A DNA stretch of 64,000 bases, from contig NZ_JBKBHX010000001.1 in NCBI RefSeq assembly GCF_046299575.1, forward strand, positions 248,001 through 312,000. Direction: 5' to 3'. The notes beneath the pieces are model-generated. The model did not search any database. It saw nothing but the letters and a program-made list of their open reading frames with translations, and was not told where the DNA came from. Source of the DNA: Thermaurantimonas sp046299575 (GTDB lineage Bacteria > Bacteroidota > Bacteroidia > Flavobacteriales > Schleiferiaceae). Positions 16,643 through 26,741 of the stretch are shown piece after piece. Positions within the stretch are counted from its first letter, which is position 1, and every line of letters starts with the position of its first letter. Made by a program: the position numbers and the translations under genes.

Positions 16643-16975
16643 CTAAAGTCTTAACATTATACCAACGTAATTTTTCCATCTTTTGTCACCGGAACCCAAA
16701 TCGAGATTGAAGCGAACTCCGATCTCCCGCATTTTGTTTAAAGAATTAAGTGTTCTTAGTTACACTCCAGGGGTGAAAAACAAGCGAGGAGAAGTATTCT
16801 CTTTGATGACGATAGCTGTTCCTAATCCAGCATATACATTATAAAACACTTTTTCAGCAATTCTGTATGAATATCGAGGGTGGATATTAAATTGGGAAAA
16901 GAGATTTACATCTGTAGGACTATTCTGAAATGCGCCAAACATCAAGGAATTCTCAAAAGATAGAAGATTTCTGTT
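16643..16975 (-). pseudogene. Remnant of an outer-membrane beta-barrel protein
   Basis: The minus strand carries a frame with barrel-like alternation (FNIHPRYSYR, VFYNVYAGLGTAIVI), an in-frame TAA at 16762-16760, then a continuation with RFNLDLGSGDKRWKNYVGI and a terminal -LRL before TAG 16645-16643. A TGA at 16978-16976 cuts the frame on the other side and no start or signal peptide remains. Best read as the last third of a lost porin-like gene. The TAA would be CAA before a single transition. Confidence 0.55.
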
Positions 16976-17342
16976 TCAGTCGTCCAAATAATTTGCGTGT
17001 AAAATTTCGTTTGGAAAAACCGTAAAAAAATTCTTGCTGCATCAAGAATTGGGAAGTGAAAAATAGTTGTTATAAAATTTTTAAATTTTTATGTCTGATT
17101 GAGGGATAATTAGTCCTCTCAAGAAAACCTGCATTTTAATTAGGAGAATTATAAGCCGTTATAACAATTGCATTATGTCTGATTCTTATCATAGAAATTT
17201 AGTCGATCAAACATAAGATATTGCAATCACCTTATCTGGAAGACGTCAATTATAATAGATTTTAGAATTTTTGATAGAATCAGTACGCCCCAATTTATTA
17301 GTGATATTTATTTCATGACAGACTTCTGAAATTGAGAATAGA
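16976..17342. other. AT-rich intergenic stretch
   Basis: No open frame, RNA gene or clear repeat seen. The base composition suggests decayed or non-coding DNA between the barrel remnant and the terminator of the T9SS gene. Confidence 0.6.
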
Positions 17343-17366
17343 AAAGCCCTCAGAAGTGAGGGCTTT
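17339..17366 (-). terminator. Terminator of the interrupted T9SS gene
   Basis: AAAGCCCTC (17343-17351) and GAGGGCTTT (17358-17366) with a 6-base loop, followed on the minus strand by a short T-rich stretch. 26 bp after the stop codon of the gene at 17393. Confidence 0.8.
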
Positions 17367-17392
17367 ATTGTGCAAATTTGATGGATTTTGGT

Positions 17393-20300
17393 TTACTTCT
17401 TAACCACCACTTTTCGAGTAAGCTGGCCAGCAGTGGAGTGGATGCGCAGCATATATGTGCCGGCCGGCAAGGTGTGCAACTCCAGTCGCTCGTGGAACTT
17501 ACCTCCGGCACTCTTCCAGGTGGCGCGATATACAACCTTACCGGTAAGGTCAAGCAATTCTACCGGCAGCTCGGCTACATCATCGCTGAAGGTCACCTCA
17601 AATACTCCGGCATTCGGGTTGGGATAGACTTTCAGGCGGTTTAGCAGGGCGATCTCGTTGATACCAATGCTGAATTTCAACGTGTCGCACTTGGTGGCTG
17701 TACCGCAGGAGTTGAAGGCCGTGACGCAGACCGGATACACCCCGTTTTGCGGGAAGGTGAAGGTGGGATTCTGCTGGCTGCTGCTGCCTGCTGTGCCAAA
17801 AGTCCAATAGACCGAATCGGCATCGGTGAAGGTGCCGGTGAAGCTTACGGTGTAGTTGCTGATGGTGTAGGTGAAGGCAGCTGTGGGAGGATTCTGAATT
17901 GAAATGTTGACAGGTGTACGTGTGTCAGAGCACGCATCTGAGCCGAAATGGATGTAGCCATTGAAATTTCTCGGTGAAAACGTGGTGCCGAACGGATATG
18001 CTTTTCCGATGCCTTCTCGGATATCAATCCTTGGGTGCGAAGAAAGGATGTTTCCTACTGCTGTGCCGTTGGTATAATTGACAGAGCCGGTAGTGCGGGT
18101 TACGTAAAAAGCGTGTGTACCGGGCTGTAGAGTGACCGGATTGGTAAACATCAGCTTGGTATTCGGGCCGGCGACCGACACATTCACTGTAAAGGCTTGC
18201 AGCAATGTCCAACCGGTAGCTGAGTTTTCAAACCCTACGTGGGTACCAGGGCGATGATAAATTTCAAATGTCATACTTCCGGTACTATTGGGCGAAACTG
18301 TAAAACCGGTGATGTTTAGCGGCCCGCCTTTAATATTGACGTCAAACATATTTCCACTCTGTGAATTGCCTCCGGCTATGGTAGCCAACAGAGAGTCTTT
18401 AAAGTCCTGATACTTCAGATAGTAGGTAGCCGTGAAGTTAGTGACAGTAAGGGTGTCGTTCAATGAGATGGGCGTTCCGCCGGTAGGCACATTATACCAT
18501 TCGTAGCCTACGCCCGGAAACGGTTTGGCAATAAGTTGTGCCGAAGAGGCATTGGCACATGCCTGAGCCGGCAAGGCTTGAGGAGCTAAGGGTATGATGA
18601 CAGAACCAAACTGAATGGTGTCATTGCTGGTATTTTGATCTCCAGTGAGTTGCACAGAGCCTATGATCTGTACAATTCCCCCATTTACCGTATTTAAAGT
18701 AGCTACAGAGACGGTATCCGTAGCTCCAGATGCTATGCTGTTGGTGTAGGTACCACTTACCGTCTGGGTAAGGTCACCAGTAATCTGTAGGCTGTATGGA
18801 AGACTTGATATGGCAGTGAAGCCGTTGTTTCTGACGACAAAACGAACCTGTGTGTTGGAATTTCCGCAGAAAGAATTGGAAAATCCCAGAATTTGAAGTA
18901 GCTGGGCATCGGTTTGTATCGGGGTGCATACCTGTACCGGACCCATCCAGTTGCTGAAGGAATTACCACATACATCTCTCACATACACATGTAGACAGGT
19001 ATTCATGGGCAAACCGGTGAGGGTATGAGATTTTGAAAAAATGTTTGAAACCAGCGTACCAACTGTAGAACCTGGTGTATAACCAACCGGTCCCCAATGA
19101 ATCTGAAATGTGTCAGCCAATGATTGCCAGCTGAGCTTGGCTCCCGTAGGGAAGATGCTATCAACTGTGATCATAAAAGGACCAGAGCACGTAGCTGGGC
19201 CAAATTCATAGACCCCCGGATCAGGGATAAATGCTCTTATCACACTGTCAAAATCAAAGGGTACCAGATTGCCGAGATTGCGCCCTATGTTGTTTAACGA
19301 AGCTGCCGTGGGTCGGAAATTGTTGTTTATGTTCATAAACATAGGGTTGGCAAATACGCTGTTTGAATCCGCACCGGCCGCCTGAAAATCAGCCAGGGTA
19401 TTGAATGCCGTACCTCTAAAGAAGGTTGGTAGCGTCATCCCGGCTGCAGGGTCTTTGAAGTATGCATTGTTACTGGTGCGAATCACTGCCGTGTTGCTCG
19501 TCAGATAAGTGAGGAAACGTTCACCTGTTCCTGGTCTGCTGAGATACAACAGATTGTTGCGGATTTCCACATTTTCGGTTGGAGTACCGGATACCCAGAT
19601 AAGGCGTGTGGTACTACTGGATGTAGAAGTGGTATTTAGCACCACAGTATTGTGGTATATGTGTGTATGATTCGTCGTACCTGATAGGTATATTCCGTAG
19701 TAAATACCATTCGTCTGGATATCGTAAATCAGGTTGTTGGCTATAATGTTGGGGTTGGAAGCTGTGCCGGCCGCCGTACTGATCCAAATTGGATAGGCGG
19801 TAAATGTATTGGTGTAGGGTGCAGCACCATGCGCATTAAAAATTTCATTGTTATAAATTCTTACTCCGGAGCCACTGGTGCCGAGATACACACCATAAAA
19901 TGTGCTGATGGTCGTGCGCGTCGGACGACTCATGGTATTGCCGAAAATCTGCCAGTTATCCTGATTAAGTCCATAAACAGCATAGAGGTAAAAGTCTCGC
20001 ATTGTATTTCTCCGGATGATATTGCCCGTGGCACGCTGTGTAGAGGAGCCACCTACCATACTGATCGCGTAATACCCGCCGATGAATACATTGTGTTCGA
20101 TCAGGTTGTTGTTTCCGTTATTACCGGCTGAAGTGGCAGATGTATTACTGTTGGAGAGTGCCAAGCCTGCATATACTGTACTGGTGGACGAGGTACTGGA
20201 AATTATGGAGCACCGCCTGATGATGTTCCAATCTGCCTGATTGCGCATCAGAATGCTGAATCCCTGAGCTCCCTGGTCACTTCGGATGGTCAGTGAGTCC

Positions 20301-21496
20301 AATATCATGTATTTTGTGCCGTCTAATTCTACTGTTACCCGGTCAGCGGATGCTGGACTTACGTAATTTATGGTATTGCCATTGCCGTTAATAGTGATTG
20401 TATTAGAGGCAGAAGTTCCGGAAATATTTCCAAAATAAACTTTTTCCAAATAGGGTCCTGAGTTAGGTGCCACATTTACCACTACAGGGCCACATACCCC
20501 CCTGGAATTTATAAAACTCGCAAAGGCTGAAAACGATTGAAAATTCGTTCCACCTGTGGCCTGAGAGCTGTTGATGGTAAAGGTGCCGGATACAGCTGGT
20601 GTGCGTACCACGGAAAGAGTATCGTTGGCATTGGCAGTATCTGCTACGTTGTTGGGATTACTTGTCCAGACTTTTATTGTGTAATTTGTATTGGCCAAAA
20701 AATTAAATGATCCCAACAATACCTACAGACTGCTGGCTCCCGAGCCTCCTAAAGTATCTATGGGTGTATTGACTGTTACAGGAGTCTGAAGCATTCCGTT
20801 GACGCTCCAATTGACCGTCACATTATTGATGACATTATTGCCGTAATTTGCAATTGTAGCCCGCACATTGCGAATTCCAGGACAGAATACCTGTGGGGAG
20901 TCAATAGATGCCACGCCTGCGTCATTAGGAGCTTTAGCCAACAAGCGGTACATAACCCCTCCGTTGAGCTGACGGGGATTGAAAAAGGAAGTTTGACCAG
21001 GATTAAAAGTAAATGCGCTTGAGGCATCTACGATGATGGTTACAGTGCCATCGGTGAAAGTTGGAATATTTGTATTAGTGGTAGAAAAAACATTTCCCGT
21101 CCAATGAATGGCAAATCCAAATGTATCGCCCGGTTGCATGATCACCCCCACCGATGCCGGTACCACCTGGGGAATGGGCTGTGTGGAAGAGGGGCTGATT
21201 CCATTAAAAGTCCCCGATTGACCTAACTGTATCCAACCGTTGGCAGCATTGATGCCCGCCGGTTGACCGTTGATCTTCTGAGGTCGGTACCAAATAGTTG
21301 CTACACCCGCCGAAGTGCTGAACGAACTCAGCAAACTGTCCACTATGATGGGCTTATTTGTGGTCAGATTAAAGCATATTCCGCCTAACGTATTACCACC
21401 GCCGGATAAGGGCGGTACTGTGACGAAGGTGTTGAATTGAGCATTAGCGTAAAAATGAAGCAGAAGAAATAATAAAAAGGATGCAATTTTTTTCAC
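17393..21496 (-). pseudogene. Large secreted beta-helix protein with T9SS type A sorting domain, interrupted by one in-frame TAG
   Basis: Two frames, 20723-21496 and 17393-20719, are in the same phase and separated only by TAG at 20725-20723. Together they encode about 1367 residues. Order: signal peptide (MKKIASFLLFLLLHFYANAQ, from GTG 21496; TTG 21520 is an alternative), a jelly-roll-like domain, a CARDB-like repeat (the TAG falls in it), a right-handed beta-helix with many -NNIIRRN-/-YNN- turns, fibronectin-like and second CARDB-like segments, a PKD-like domain, and a C-terminal sorting domain with VYPNPNAGVFEV and KVVVKK. The TAG can be CAG by one transition, in the context GASSL-Q-VLLGSF. 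Either a recent pseudogene, a strain variant or an assembly error. The downstream part has no signal peptide, so it could not be exported by itself. Confidence 0.75.
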
Positions 21497-21520
21497 GTGT
21501 AATACCTTAATAATTTTCAA

Positions 21521-22093
21521 AGATAATCAGAAATAATAATTTAATTTACCTTTTGCCGTTTGAAAGCTGTCTTTAGAATTTTAATTCTTAAGAAATTAAT
21601 TACATTACTTATCCTAATTTAATTTGCGGATGAATATATATTTACAAATTGTATTTCAGTTTTTTACATAATTTTTATTCACATTTAGTCAGGTATTTAT
21701 ACCTGTTGATTCAAACAAAATAATTAGGAGTTTTTAAAAAAATTAAAGGAGAAATTTTAAAAGATGCTTATTATCAGCTTCCATTTTTGAATTGTGCATT
21801 TTGTGAATAAATCAAATATCTTCTCCTTCAAAACACTTTTAGCTTCCTCAGATAATATCTGACTTCAAAAATCTTTCGAATTACATTTCATTATTACTTT
21901 AAAATTTAGGGCTAACTTCTGTTTGTCAGCTAAATTCAAATGACCAGAGAAAATAATTTCTTACAACAAATAAACTTTATTGAATGCCAAAATGACACAC
22001 CATATTACTTTTTTTATAAAAAGAGCAGTCATTTTGGCGTATATTAAGCGTTGGATAATTTCTTGTTTAAACAATATCGAAAAATTTCAAATC
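21521..22093. other. AT-rich intergenic region between divergent genes
   Basis: Holds the promoters of the T9SS gene and clpB, but I cannot pick either with confidence. An open frame reaching back from clpB to 21980 is a non-homologous extension. No tRNA, repeat or small gene recognised. Confidence 0.6.
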
Positions 22094-24703
22094 ATGAATC
22101 TCAGCAATTTTACCATAAAATCTCAGGAGGTGCTCCAGGAGGCACGAAACATAGCCTCTGAGCGCTCCCATCAGGCAATCGACAACATACACTTGCTTCA
22201 GGCCATGCTGGAGGAGGAGAGTGGCTTTACTAAGTCGCTGCTCGGCAAGATGAGTGTGCCTGTAGCTACCGTAGAACAGGCTGTTCGTCGTACTCTTGAT
22301 AGCATACCCAAGGTGCAGGGTGGCGATGTGTACTTCAGCCGCTCCATTTCGGATGCATTAAATTATGCTACTAAGGCAGCCAAGGAAATGGGCGATGAAT
22401 ATGTGACCCTCGAACACCTGCTGCTTGGCATTGTAAAAAGCAACGATACTGCTGCTCGTATACTGAAAGATGCCGGTGTGACGGAAAAAGACCTTTTACG
22501 TACCATTCAGGCGGTACGCGGTGGTAGCAAAGCTACCTCAGCCAGTATCGAAGACACGCACAATGCCCTTAGCAAATACGCCAAAAACCTCAATGCATTG
22601 GCCCGCGAAAACAAGCTCGACCCGGTCATTGGCCGCGATGAGGAGATCCGGCGTGTGTTGCAAATCCTCTCCCGCCGGACAAAAAACAACCCCATCCTGA
22701 TCGGTGAACCAGGCGTGGGTAAAACAGCCATTGTAGAGGGCATGGCTCACCGCATCATCAACGGTGACGTGCCTGAAAACCTGAAAGATAAAGTCATCTA
22801 TGCCCTTGATATGGGGGCCCTAATTGCCGGCGCTAAGTACAAAGGGGAATTCGAAGAGCGCCTGAAGGCCGTTGTGAAAGAAGTGACCCAAAGTGAGGGT
22901 CAGATCGTGCTTTTTATTGACGAAATTCACACCCTCGTAGGTGCCGGCGGTGGCGAAGGAGCTATGGATGCTGCCAACATTTTGAAACCGGCCCTCGCCC
23001 GTGGTGAATTGCGCGCCATCGGTGCTACTACCTTAGGTGAATATCAGAAGTATTTCGAAAAAGACAAAGCTCTTGAGCGCAGGTTTCAGAAGGTGCTGGT
23101 CGATGAACCACAACCCGAAGATGCTATAGCCATCCTGCGCGGTATAAAAGACCGCTATGAAATGCACCACAAGGTGCGCATTAAGGACGAGGCTATCGTT
23201 GCAGCTGTGGAACTTTCAACACGCTACATCACCGACCGGTTTTTGCCCGACAAAGCCATCGACCTGATGGATGAGGCTGCTTCGCGCCTTCGCATGCAGA
23301 TCAACAGCAAACCGGAAGAAATCGACGACCTCGACCGCAAAATCCGTCAGCTCGAAATCGAGCTGGAAGCTATGAAACGCGAAAACGATGAACGCCGAAT
23401 TTCCCTGATCCGCGAAGAACTGGCCGAGCTCAACGAAAAGCGCTCAGCCCTCAATGCCGCCTGGATGCGCGAAAAAGAAGCCATCGAACACATGCAAGGT
23501 CTGAAAAAACAGCTCGAAGACCTCCGCATTCAGGCCGAAGCTGCTGAACGAGCCGGCGACTATGGCCGGGTAGCCGAAATCCGCTATGGCCGGATAAAGG
23601 AAGTAGAAAACCAACTCAGAGAAGCAGAGCGCAGACTCAATGAGCAAGGTAACCGATTCATCAAAGAAGAAGTCGATGCTCAGGAGATAGCAGAAGTGGT
23701 TTCGCGCTGGACCGGAATACCTGTTTCGAAGATGCTGGAGAGCGAACGAGAAAAACTCCTTCGTTTGGAAGAAGAACTCCACAAGCGCGTAGTGGGTCAG
23801 GACGAAGCCATCGCTGCCGTGGCCGATGCCATACGACGTAGCCGTGCCGGATTGCAAGATCCGCGCCGTCCGATCGGTTCATTTATCTTCCTCGGTACAA
23901 CCGGAGTGGGTAAGACCGAGCTAGCCCGTGCCCTTGCCGAAATCCTCTTCAACGATGAAAAGGCCATGGTGCGGCTCGATATGAGCGAATACCAGGAGCG
24001 CCATACCGTTAGCCGACTGATCGGTGCGCCTCCGGGTTATGTAGGATACGATGAAGGTGGTCAGCTCACCGAGGCCGTACGCCATCGCCCTTACAGCATC
24101 GTACTGCTCGATGAGATCGAAAAGGCTCATCCCGATGTATTCAACATCCTGCTGCAGGTGCTAGACGACGGCCGTCTTACCGATTCAAAAGGTCGAACCG
24201 TAAACTTCAAAAACACCATCATCATCATGACCTCCAATATGGGCTCACACCTCATACAGGAGCGTATGGAAGATATGGCCCAAAGCAACCGGGAAATCAT
24301 ACTCGAGCAACTGCGCGATGAGGTCTTCGAACTCCTCAAACGCAACATTCGACCCGAATTCCTGAACCGCATTGACGAAGTCATCATGTTTGCACCGCTC
24401 AGCCGCGAACAAATGACCGACATCGTGCGCCTGCGGCTCAACGAGGTGAAAAAAGTACTTGAGCAGCAGCACATTACTCTGGAATATACCGATGCCGCTG
24501 TCAATTATCTGGCTGATGTGGGCTACGACCCGCAATTTGGTGCCAGACCTGTAAAACGCGTCATTCAGAAGCGCGTGCTCAATCAGCTCAGTAAGGAAAT
24601 TCTGGCCGGCCGCGTCACACCCGAAAGCGTAATCCTGCTCGACCACGATGGTAGTGACTTTGTCTTTACCAACATAGAAGTGCCCGAAATCACTGAAGAA
24701 TAA
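22094..24703 (+). CDS. clpB: ATP-dependent chaperone ClpB
   Basis: An 869-residue hexameric disaggregase that works with DnaK to rescue aggregated proteins. N-terminal repeat domain (residues 1-145), AAA1 with Walker A GEPGVGKT near 200 and Walker B VLFIDEIHTL, the coiled-coil middle domain (about 400-530, long charged heptads), AAA2 with GTTGVGKTELARAL near 600 and VLLDEIEKAHPDVF, and the C-terminal domain with GARPVKRVIQ. The middle domain distinguishes ClpB from ClpA. ATG 22094 (MNLSNFTIKSQEVL) matches the family start; 38 upstream codons are rejected. Confidence 0.97.
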   Translation: MNLSNFTIKSQEVLQEARNIASERSHQAIDNIHLLQAMLEEESGFTKSLLGKMSVPVATVEQAVRRTLDSIPKVQGGDVYFSRSISDALNYATKAAKEMGDEYVTLEHLLLGIVKSNDTAARILKDAGVTEKDLLRTIQAVRGGSKATSASIEDTHNALSKYAKNLNALARENKLDPVIGRDEEIRRVLQILSRRTKNNPILIGEPGVGKTAIVEGMAHRIINGDVPENLKDKVIYALDMGALIAGAKYKGEFEERLKAVVKEVTQSEGQIVLFIDEIHTLVGAGGGEGAMDAANILKPALARGELRAIGATTLGEYQKYFEKDKALERRFQKVLVDEPQPEDAIAILRGIKDRYEMHHKVRIKDEAIVAAVELSTRYITDRFLPDKAIDLMDEAASRLRMQINSKPEEIDDLDRKIRQLEIELEAMKRENDERRISLIREELAELNEKRSALNAAWMREKEAIEHMQGLKKQLEDLRIQAEAAERAGDYGRVAEIRYGRIKEVENQLREAERRLNEQGNRFIKEEVDAQEIAEVVSRWTGIPVSKMLESEREKLLRLEEELHKRVVGQDEAIAAVADAIRRSRAGLQDPRRPIGSFIFLGTTGVGKTELARALAEILFNDEKAMVRLDMSEYQERHTVSRLIGAPPGYVGYDEGGQLTEAVRHRPYSIVLLDEIEKAHPDVFNILLQVLDDGRLTDSKGRTVNFKNTIIIMTSNMGSHLIQERMEDMAQSNREIILEQLRDEVFELLKRNIRPEFLNRIDEVIMFAPLSREQMTDIVRLRLNEVKKVLEQQHITLEYTDAAVNYLADVGYDPQFGARPVKRVIQKRVLNQLSKEILAGRVTPESVILLDHDGSDFVFTNIEVPEITEE

Positions 24704-24727
24704 AATACCTGAAACTCTACTCAGCCA

Positions 24728-24762
24728 AAACCTGTCACCATTATTAGGTGACAGGTTTTTTT
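24728..24762. terminator. Bidirectional terminator between clpB and the Cys-rich gene
   Basis: CCTGTCACC (24731-24739) and GGTGACAGG (24747-24755) with loop ATTATTA, flanked by A4 and T7. The T run touches the stop codon of the minus-strand gene. Confidence 0.9.
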
Positions 24763-25273
24763 ATCGGGCATTGCAAGCCTCTCTGTGAAAAAATTCCTTG
24801 ACGCGTTTCAATGCTTCAAAAGCGGCTCTTCCTGCCTTCACATCACCGTAAAACATCATTGTGGAGCATTCCGGATGCAGCTCAATAAGTTCCTCGACCG
24901 AATTTTTTGATTCATAAAAATTATTTTCCATCCAGGGATCTCTGATGCAAGCCGATCTGCGGCATTTGATGTGAAAGAAAACCCGCTCATCACAAATATC
25001 GGCACACCCGGGCTCTTGAGGGCGTTCTTCAAGATCGAAATCAACATCTGTCAATCTGAAATAGCAATGGCCATCACCTCCTGTTCCACCTCCGAGGTAC
25101 ACATTTCCGTAGTCGTCGATGGACACATTTTGATCCTGGAAAAATTGGTTGAAAATCCTTTTGGCCTGCACCAGGTTGGTTATAGGCTCATTTCTTGACA
25201 CGCTTGATTGCGGGAAGGATTGGATGGAGAATAATACCATAGAAACAACAAGAAGCACTCTTAGTAGGCTCAT
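24761..25273 (-). CDS. Secreted cysteine-rich protein of unknown function
   Basis: A 170-residue protein with a signal peptide (LLVVSMVLFSIQSFPQ) and seven cysteines in the mature part, including CADIC and CRRSAC. A glycine-rich turn (YLGGGTGGDGHC) precedes the first cysteine. I do not recognise the family, and the spacing does not match the four-Cys family at 1837-6117. Its ATG overlaps the stop of the polysaccharide deacetylase gene (ATGA), so the two are translationally coupled, suggesting a shared envelope role. Confidence 0.75.
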   Translation of the reverse strand: MSLLRVLLVVSMVLFSIQSFPQSSVSRNEPITNLVQAKRIFNQFFQDQNVSIDDYGNVYLGGGTGGDGHCYFRLTDVDFDLEERPQEPGCADICDERVFFHIKCRRSACIRDPWMENNFYESKNSVEELIELHPECSTMMFYGDVKAGRAAFEALKRVKEFFHREACNAR

Positions 25274-25914
25274 TTTTCATTTTTTTGAGCAAAAGTATTT
25301 TTCAATACATCAAAGGCAAACCCTTTATCATGCAGAATGCCAAGGACTTCAGGAAGGGATTTGGATAAATTTTTAAAAGCCTTTTCGGAGTCGTGAAAGA
25401 CGATGATGGAACCGTTTTCGGCATTTAGCGATACATGCTCTACAATGCTTTTGGGGGTTACTGTCTTGTCAAAATCATAGGTCACCAGATGCCAGAGCAC
25501 AATCTGATACTTTTTCGACAGAAATCGGTACTGGGAGGGTTTCAGTTTTCCGTAAGGTGGTCTGAAGATCGATGTGCCGACCATTCGGGCACATTTTTCT
25601 ACATTTTCAAAATATTCTTTATTATTGGTTTTGAGTCCGTTGAGGTGATTGTATGTATGATGCCCTACGCTATGGCCTAATGATGTGTACCAATCAACGG
25701 ACAGTGCGGGATATTTTTCCATGTTTTGCCCGATGAGGAAAAAAGTGCCCCCTGCCTTATAGCGGGCCAATTGCTCCATTACCCAAGGGGTGATCTCTGG
25801 ATGAGGGCCATCGTCGAAGGTCAGATAGACCACTTTATTATCCTCCCGAGGTAGTTTGGTGATGGTTTGGCTTAGTAAAAAACTGACCAGCCGAGGCATA
25901 CGTCTGAGTCGCAT
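25270..25914 (-). CDS. Polysaccharide deacetylase family protein (NodB homology domain)
   Basis: A 214-residue carbohydrate esterase family 4 protein. Motif 1 YLTFDDGPHPE supplies the catalytic Asp and a metal-binding Asp; motif 2 SVGHHTYNH gives the metal-binding histidines; motif 3 FRPPYGK; motif 4 around WHLVTYDFDKT; motif 5 IIVFHDSEKA. Members remove N-acetyl groups from peptidoglycan, chitin or other polysaccharides. There is no signal peptide that I can see, only a mildly hydrophobic N-terminus (RLVSFLLSQTI), so the location is uncertain. First gene of a coupled pair. Confidence 0.92.
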   Translation of the reverse strand: MRLRRMPRLVSFLLSQTITKLPREDNKVVYLTFDDGPHPEITPWVMEQLARYKAGGTFFLIGQNMEKYPALSVDWYTSLGHSVGHHTYNHLNGLKTNNKEYFENVEKCARMVGTSIFRPPYGKLKPSQYRFLSKKYQIVLWHLVTYDFDKTVTPKSIVEHVSLNAENGSIIVFHDSEKAFKNLSKSLPEVLGILHDKGFAFDVLKNTFAQKNEK

Positions 25915-25972
25915 GAATTTTTGGTTTGCTCAAATATCCGGTTTGTCCGATGTATTACATCAAAAAATCTTT

Positions 25973-25980
25973 TACGTTTG
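25973..25980 (+). promoter_or_regulatory. -7 element TACGTTTG before the YdcF/M20 pair
   Basis: Full TAnnTTTG match 23 bases before ATG 26004 in the divergent region shared with the deacetylase. The nearest TTTG upstream is too far away (27 bp) to be a normal -33 element. Confidence 0.45.
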
Positions 25981-26003
25981 TGATGGATTAAGCGCATTCA
26001 CAC

Positions 26004-26738
26004 ATGTTTGTCAAAAAATTTATAAAAGCCTTTCTGATGCTTACCCCTCTTTTGGGGATTCTGCTGCTCATCTTCTCTGTTTTCAGCCTTCGCAACTTCA
26101 GAGGAGCACGCAAATGGGTTTTTTGGCTGGTTATGTTCTTTTGGCTGGTAAGTACGCGGCCGGGTGCGTGGCTGCTGATGAAGCCTTTAGAAAATCAGTA
26201 TGAAACCTTCCAGGCACTGCCCGAAGACAAACAAGATGCCTACGTACTGGTGCTTGGTGGCGGCTGCAATACTTCAGGCCACAGCGAATACGAGCGACTC
26301 GACGAAAGCGCGTTGAGACGGGTGTTTGAAAGTATTCGCATTGCTCAGATGTACCCCAATACCACCATCGTACTTAGCGGAACCAGCTGGCGTGGCACTT
26401 GTGATGTGGCTGATTACGGAATGGCTATAGTAAAAGATTACTTCCCGAAAGACCGCATTAAAATTCAATACGAATCTATGGATACGCGGCAAGAGGCTGA
26501 AGTTTTTAAGCTTCAATTCGGCACAAAAAAGCCCGTAGTGCTGGTAACCAGTGCCTGGCATATGCCGCGCGCAGTGCGTAACTTCAGAAAACTCGGCATC
26601 GACGTGATACCTGCACCCACCGACTTTCGAATAAAACCCGGAAAATTCTGGGTTTCTGACATCCTGCCATCGGCCAACAACCTGCGCATTTCAGAAACGG
26701 CTTTACACGAATATTTAGGAATTTTGTACAGCTTGTAA
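26004..26738 (+). CDS. YdcF family protein (DUF218)
   Basis: A 244-residue membrane-anchored protein. Two hydrophobic segments at residues 5-25 and 35-50 precede the DUF218 domain: YVLVLGGGCN, TTIVLSGTSWRG, the ESMDTRQEAEVF helix and VLVTSAWHMPRAVRNFRK. Relatives (SanA, YdcF, ElyC) act in envelope integrity or polysaccharide metabolism; the biochemical activity is not settled. Followed after 3 bp by the M20 peptidase, so probably an operon. Confidence 0.88.
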   Translation: MFVKKFIKAFLMLTPLLGILLLIFSVFSLRNFRGARKWVFWLVMFFWLVSTRPGAWLLMKPLENQYETFQALPEDKQDAYVLVLGGGCNTSGHSEYERLDESALRRVFESIRIAQMYPNTTIVLSGTSWRGTCDVADYGMAIVKDYFPKDRIKIQYESMDTRQEAEVFKLQFGTKKPVVLVTSAWHMPRAVRNFRKLGIDVIPAPTDFRIKPGKFWVSDILPSANNLRISETALHEYLGILYSL

Positions 26739-26741
26739 GAA

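Noticed and set aside
1891..20725. Reassigned stop codons (TAR read as Gln)
   Set aside because: Almost all genes here end in TAA, TAG or TGA at family-typical lengths, and the tRNA-Gln has an ordinary TTG anticodon. Mutation is the simpler explanation.
21980..22093. 38-codon extension of ClpB
   Set aside because: ClpB proteins begin at the MNLSNFT-type sequence; the extension is AT-rich with no similarity.
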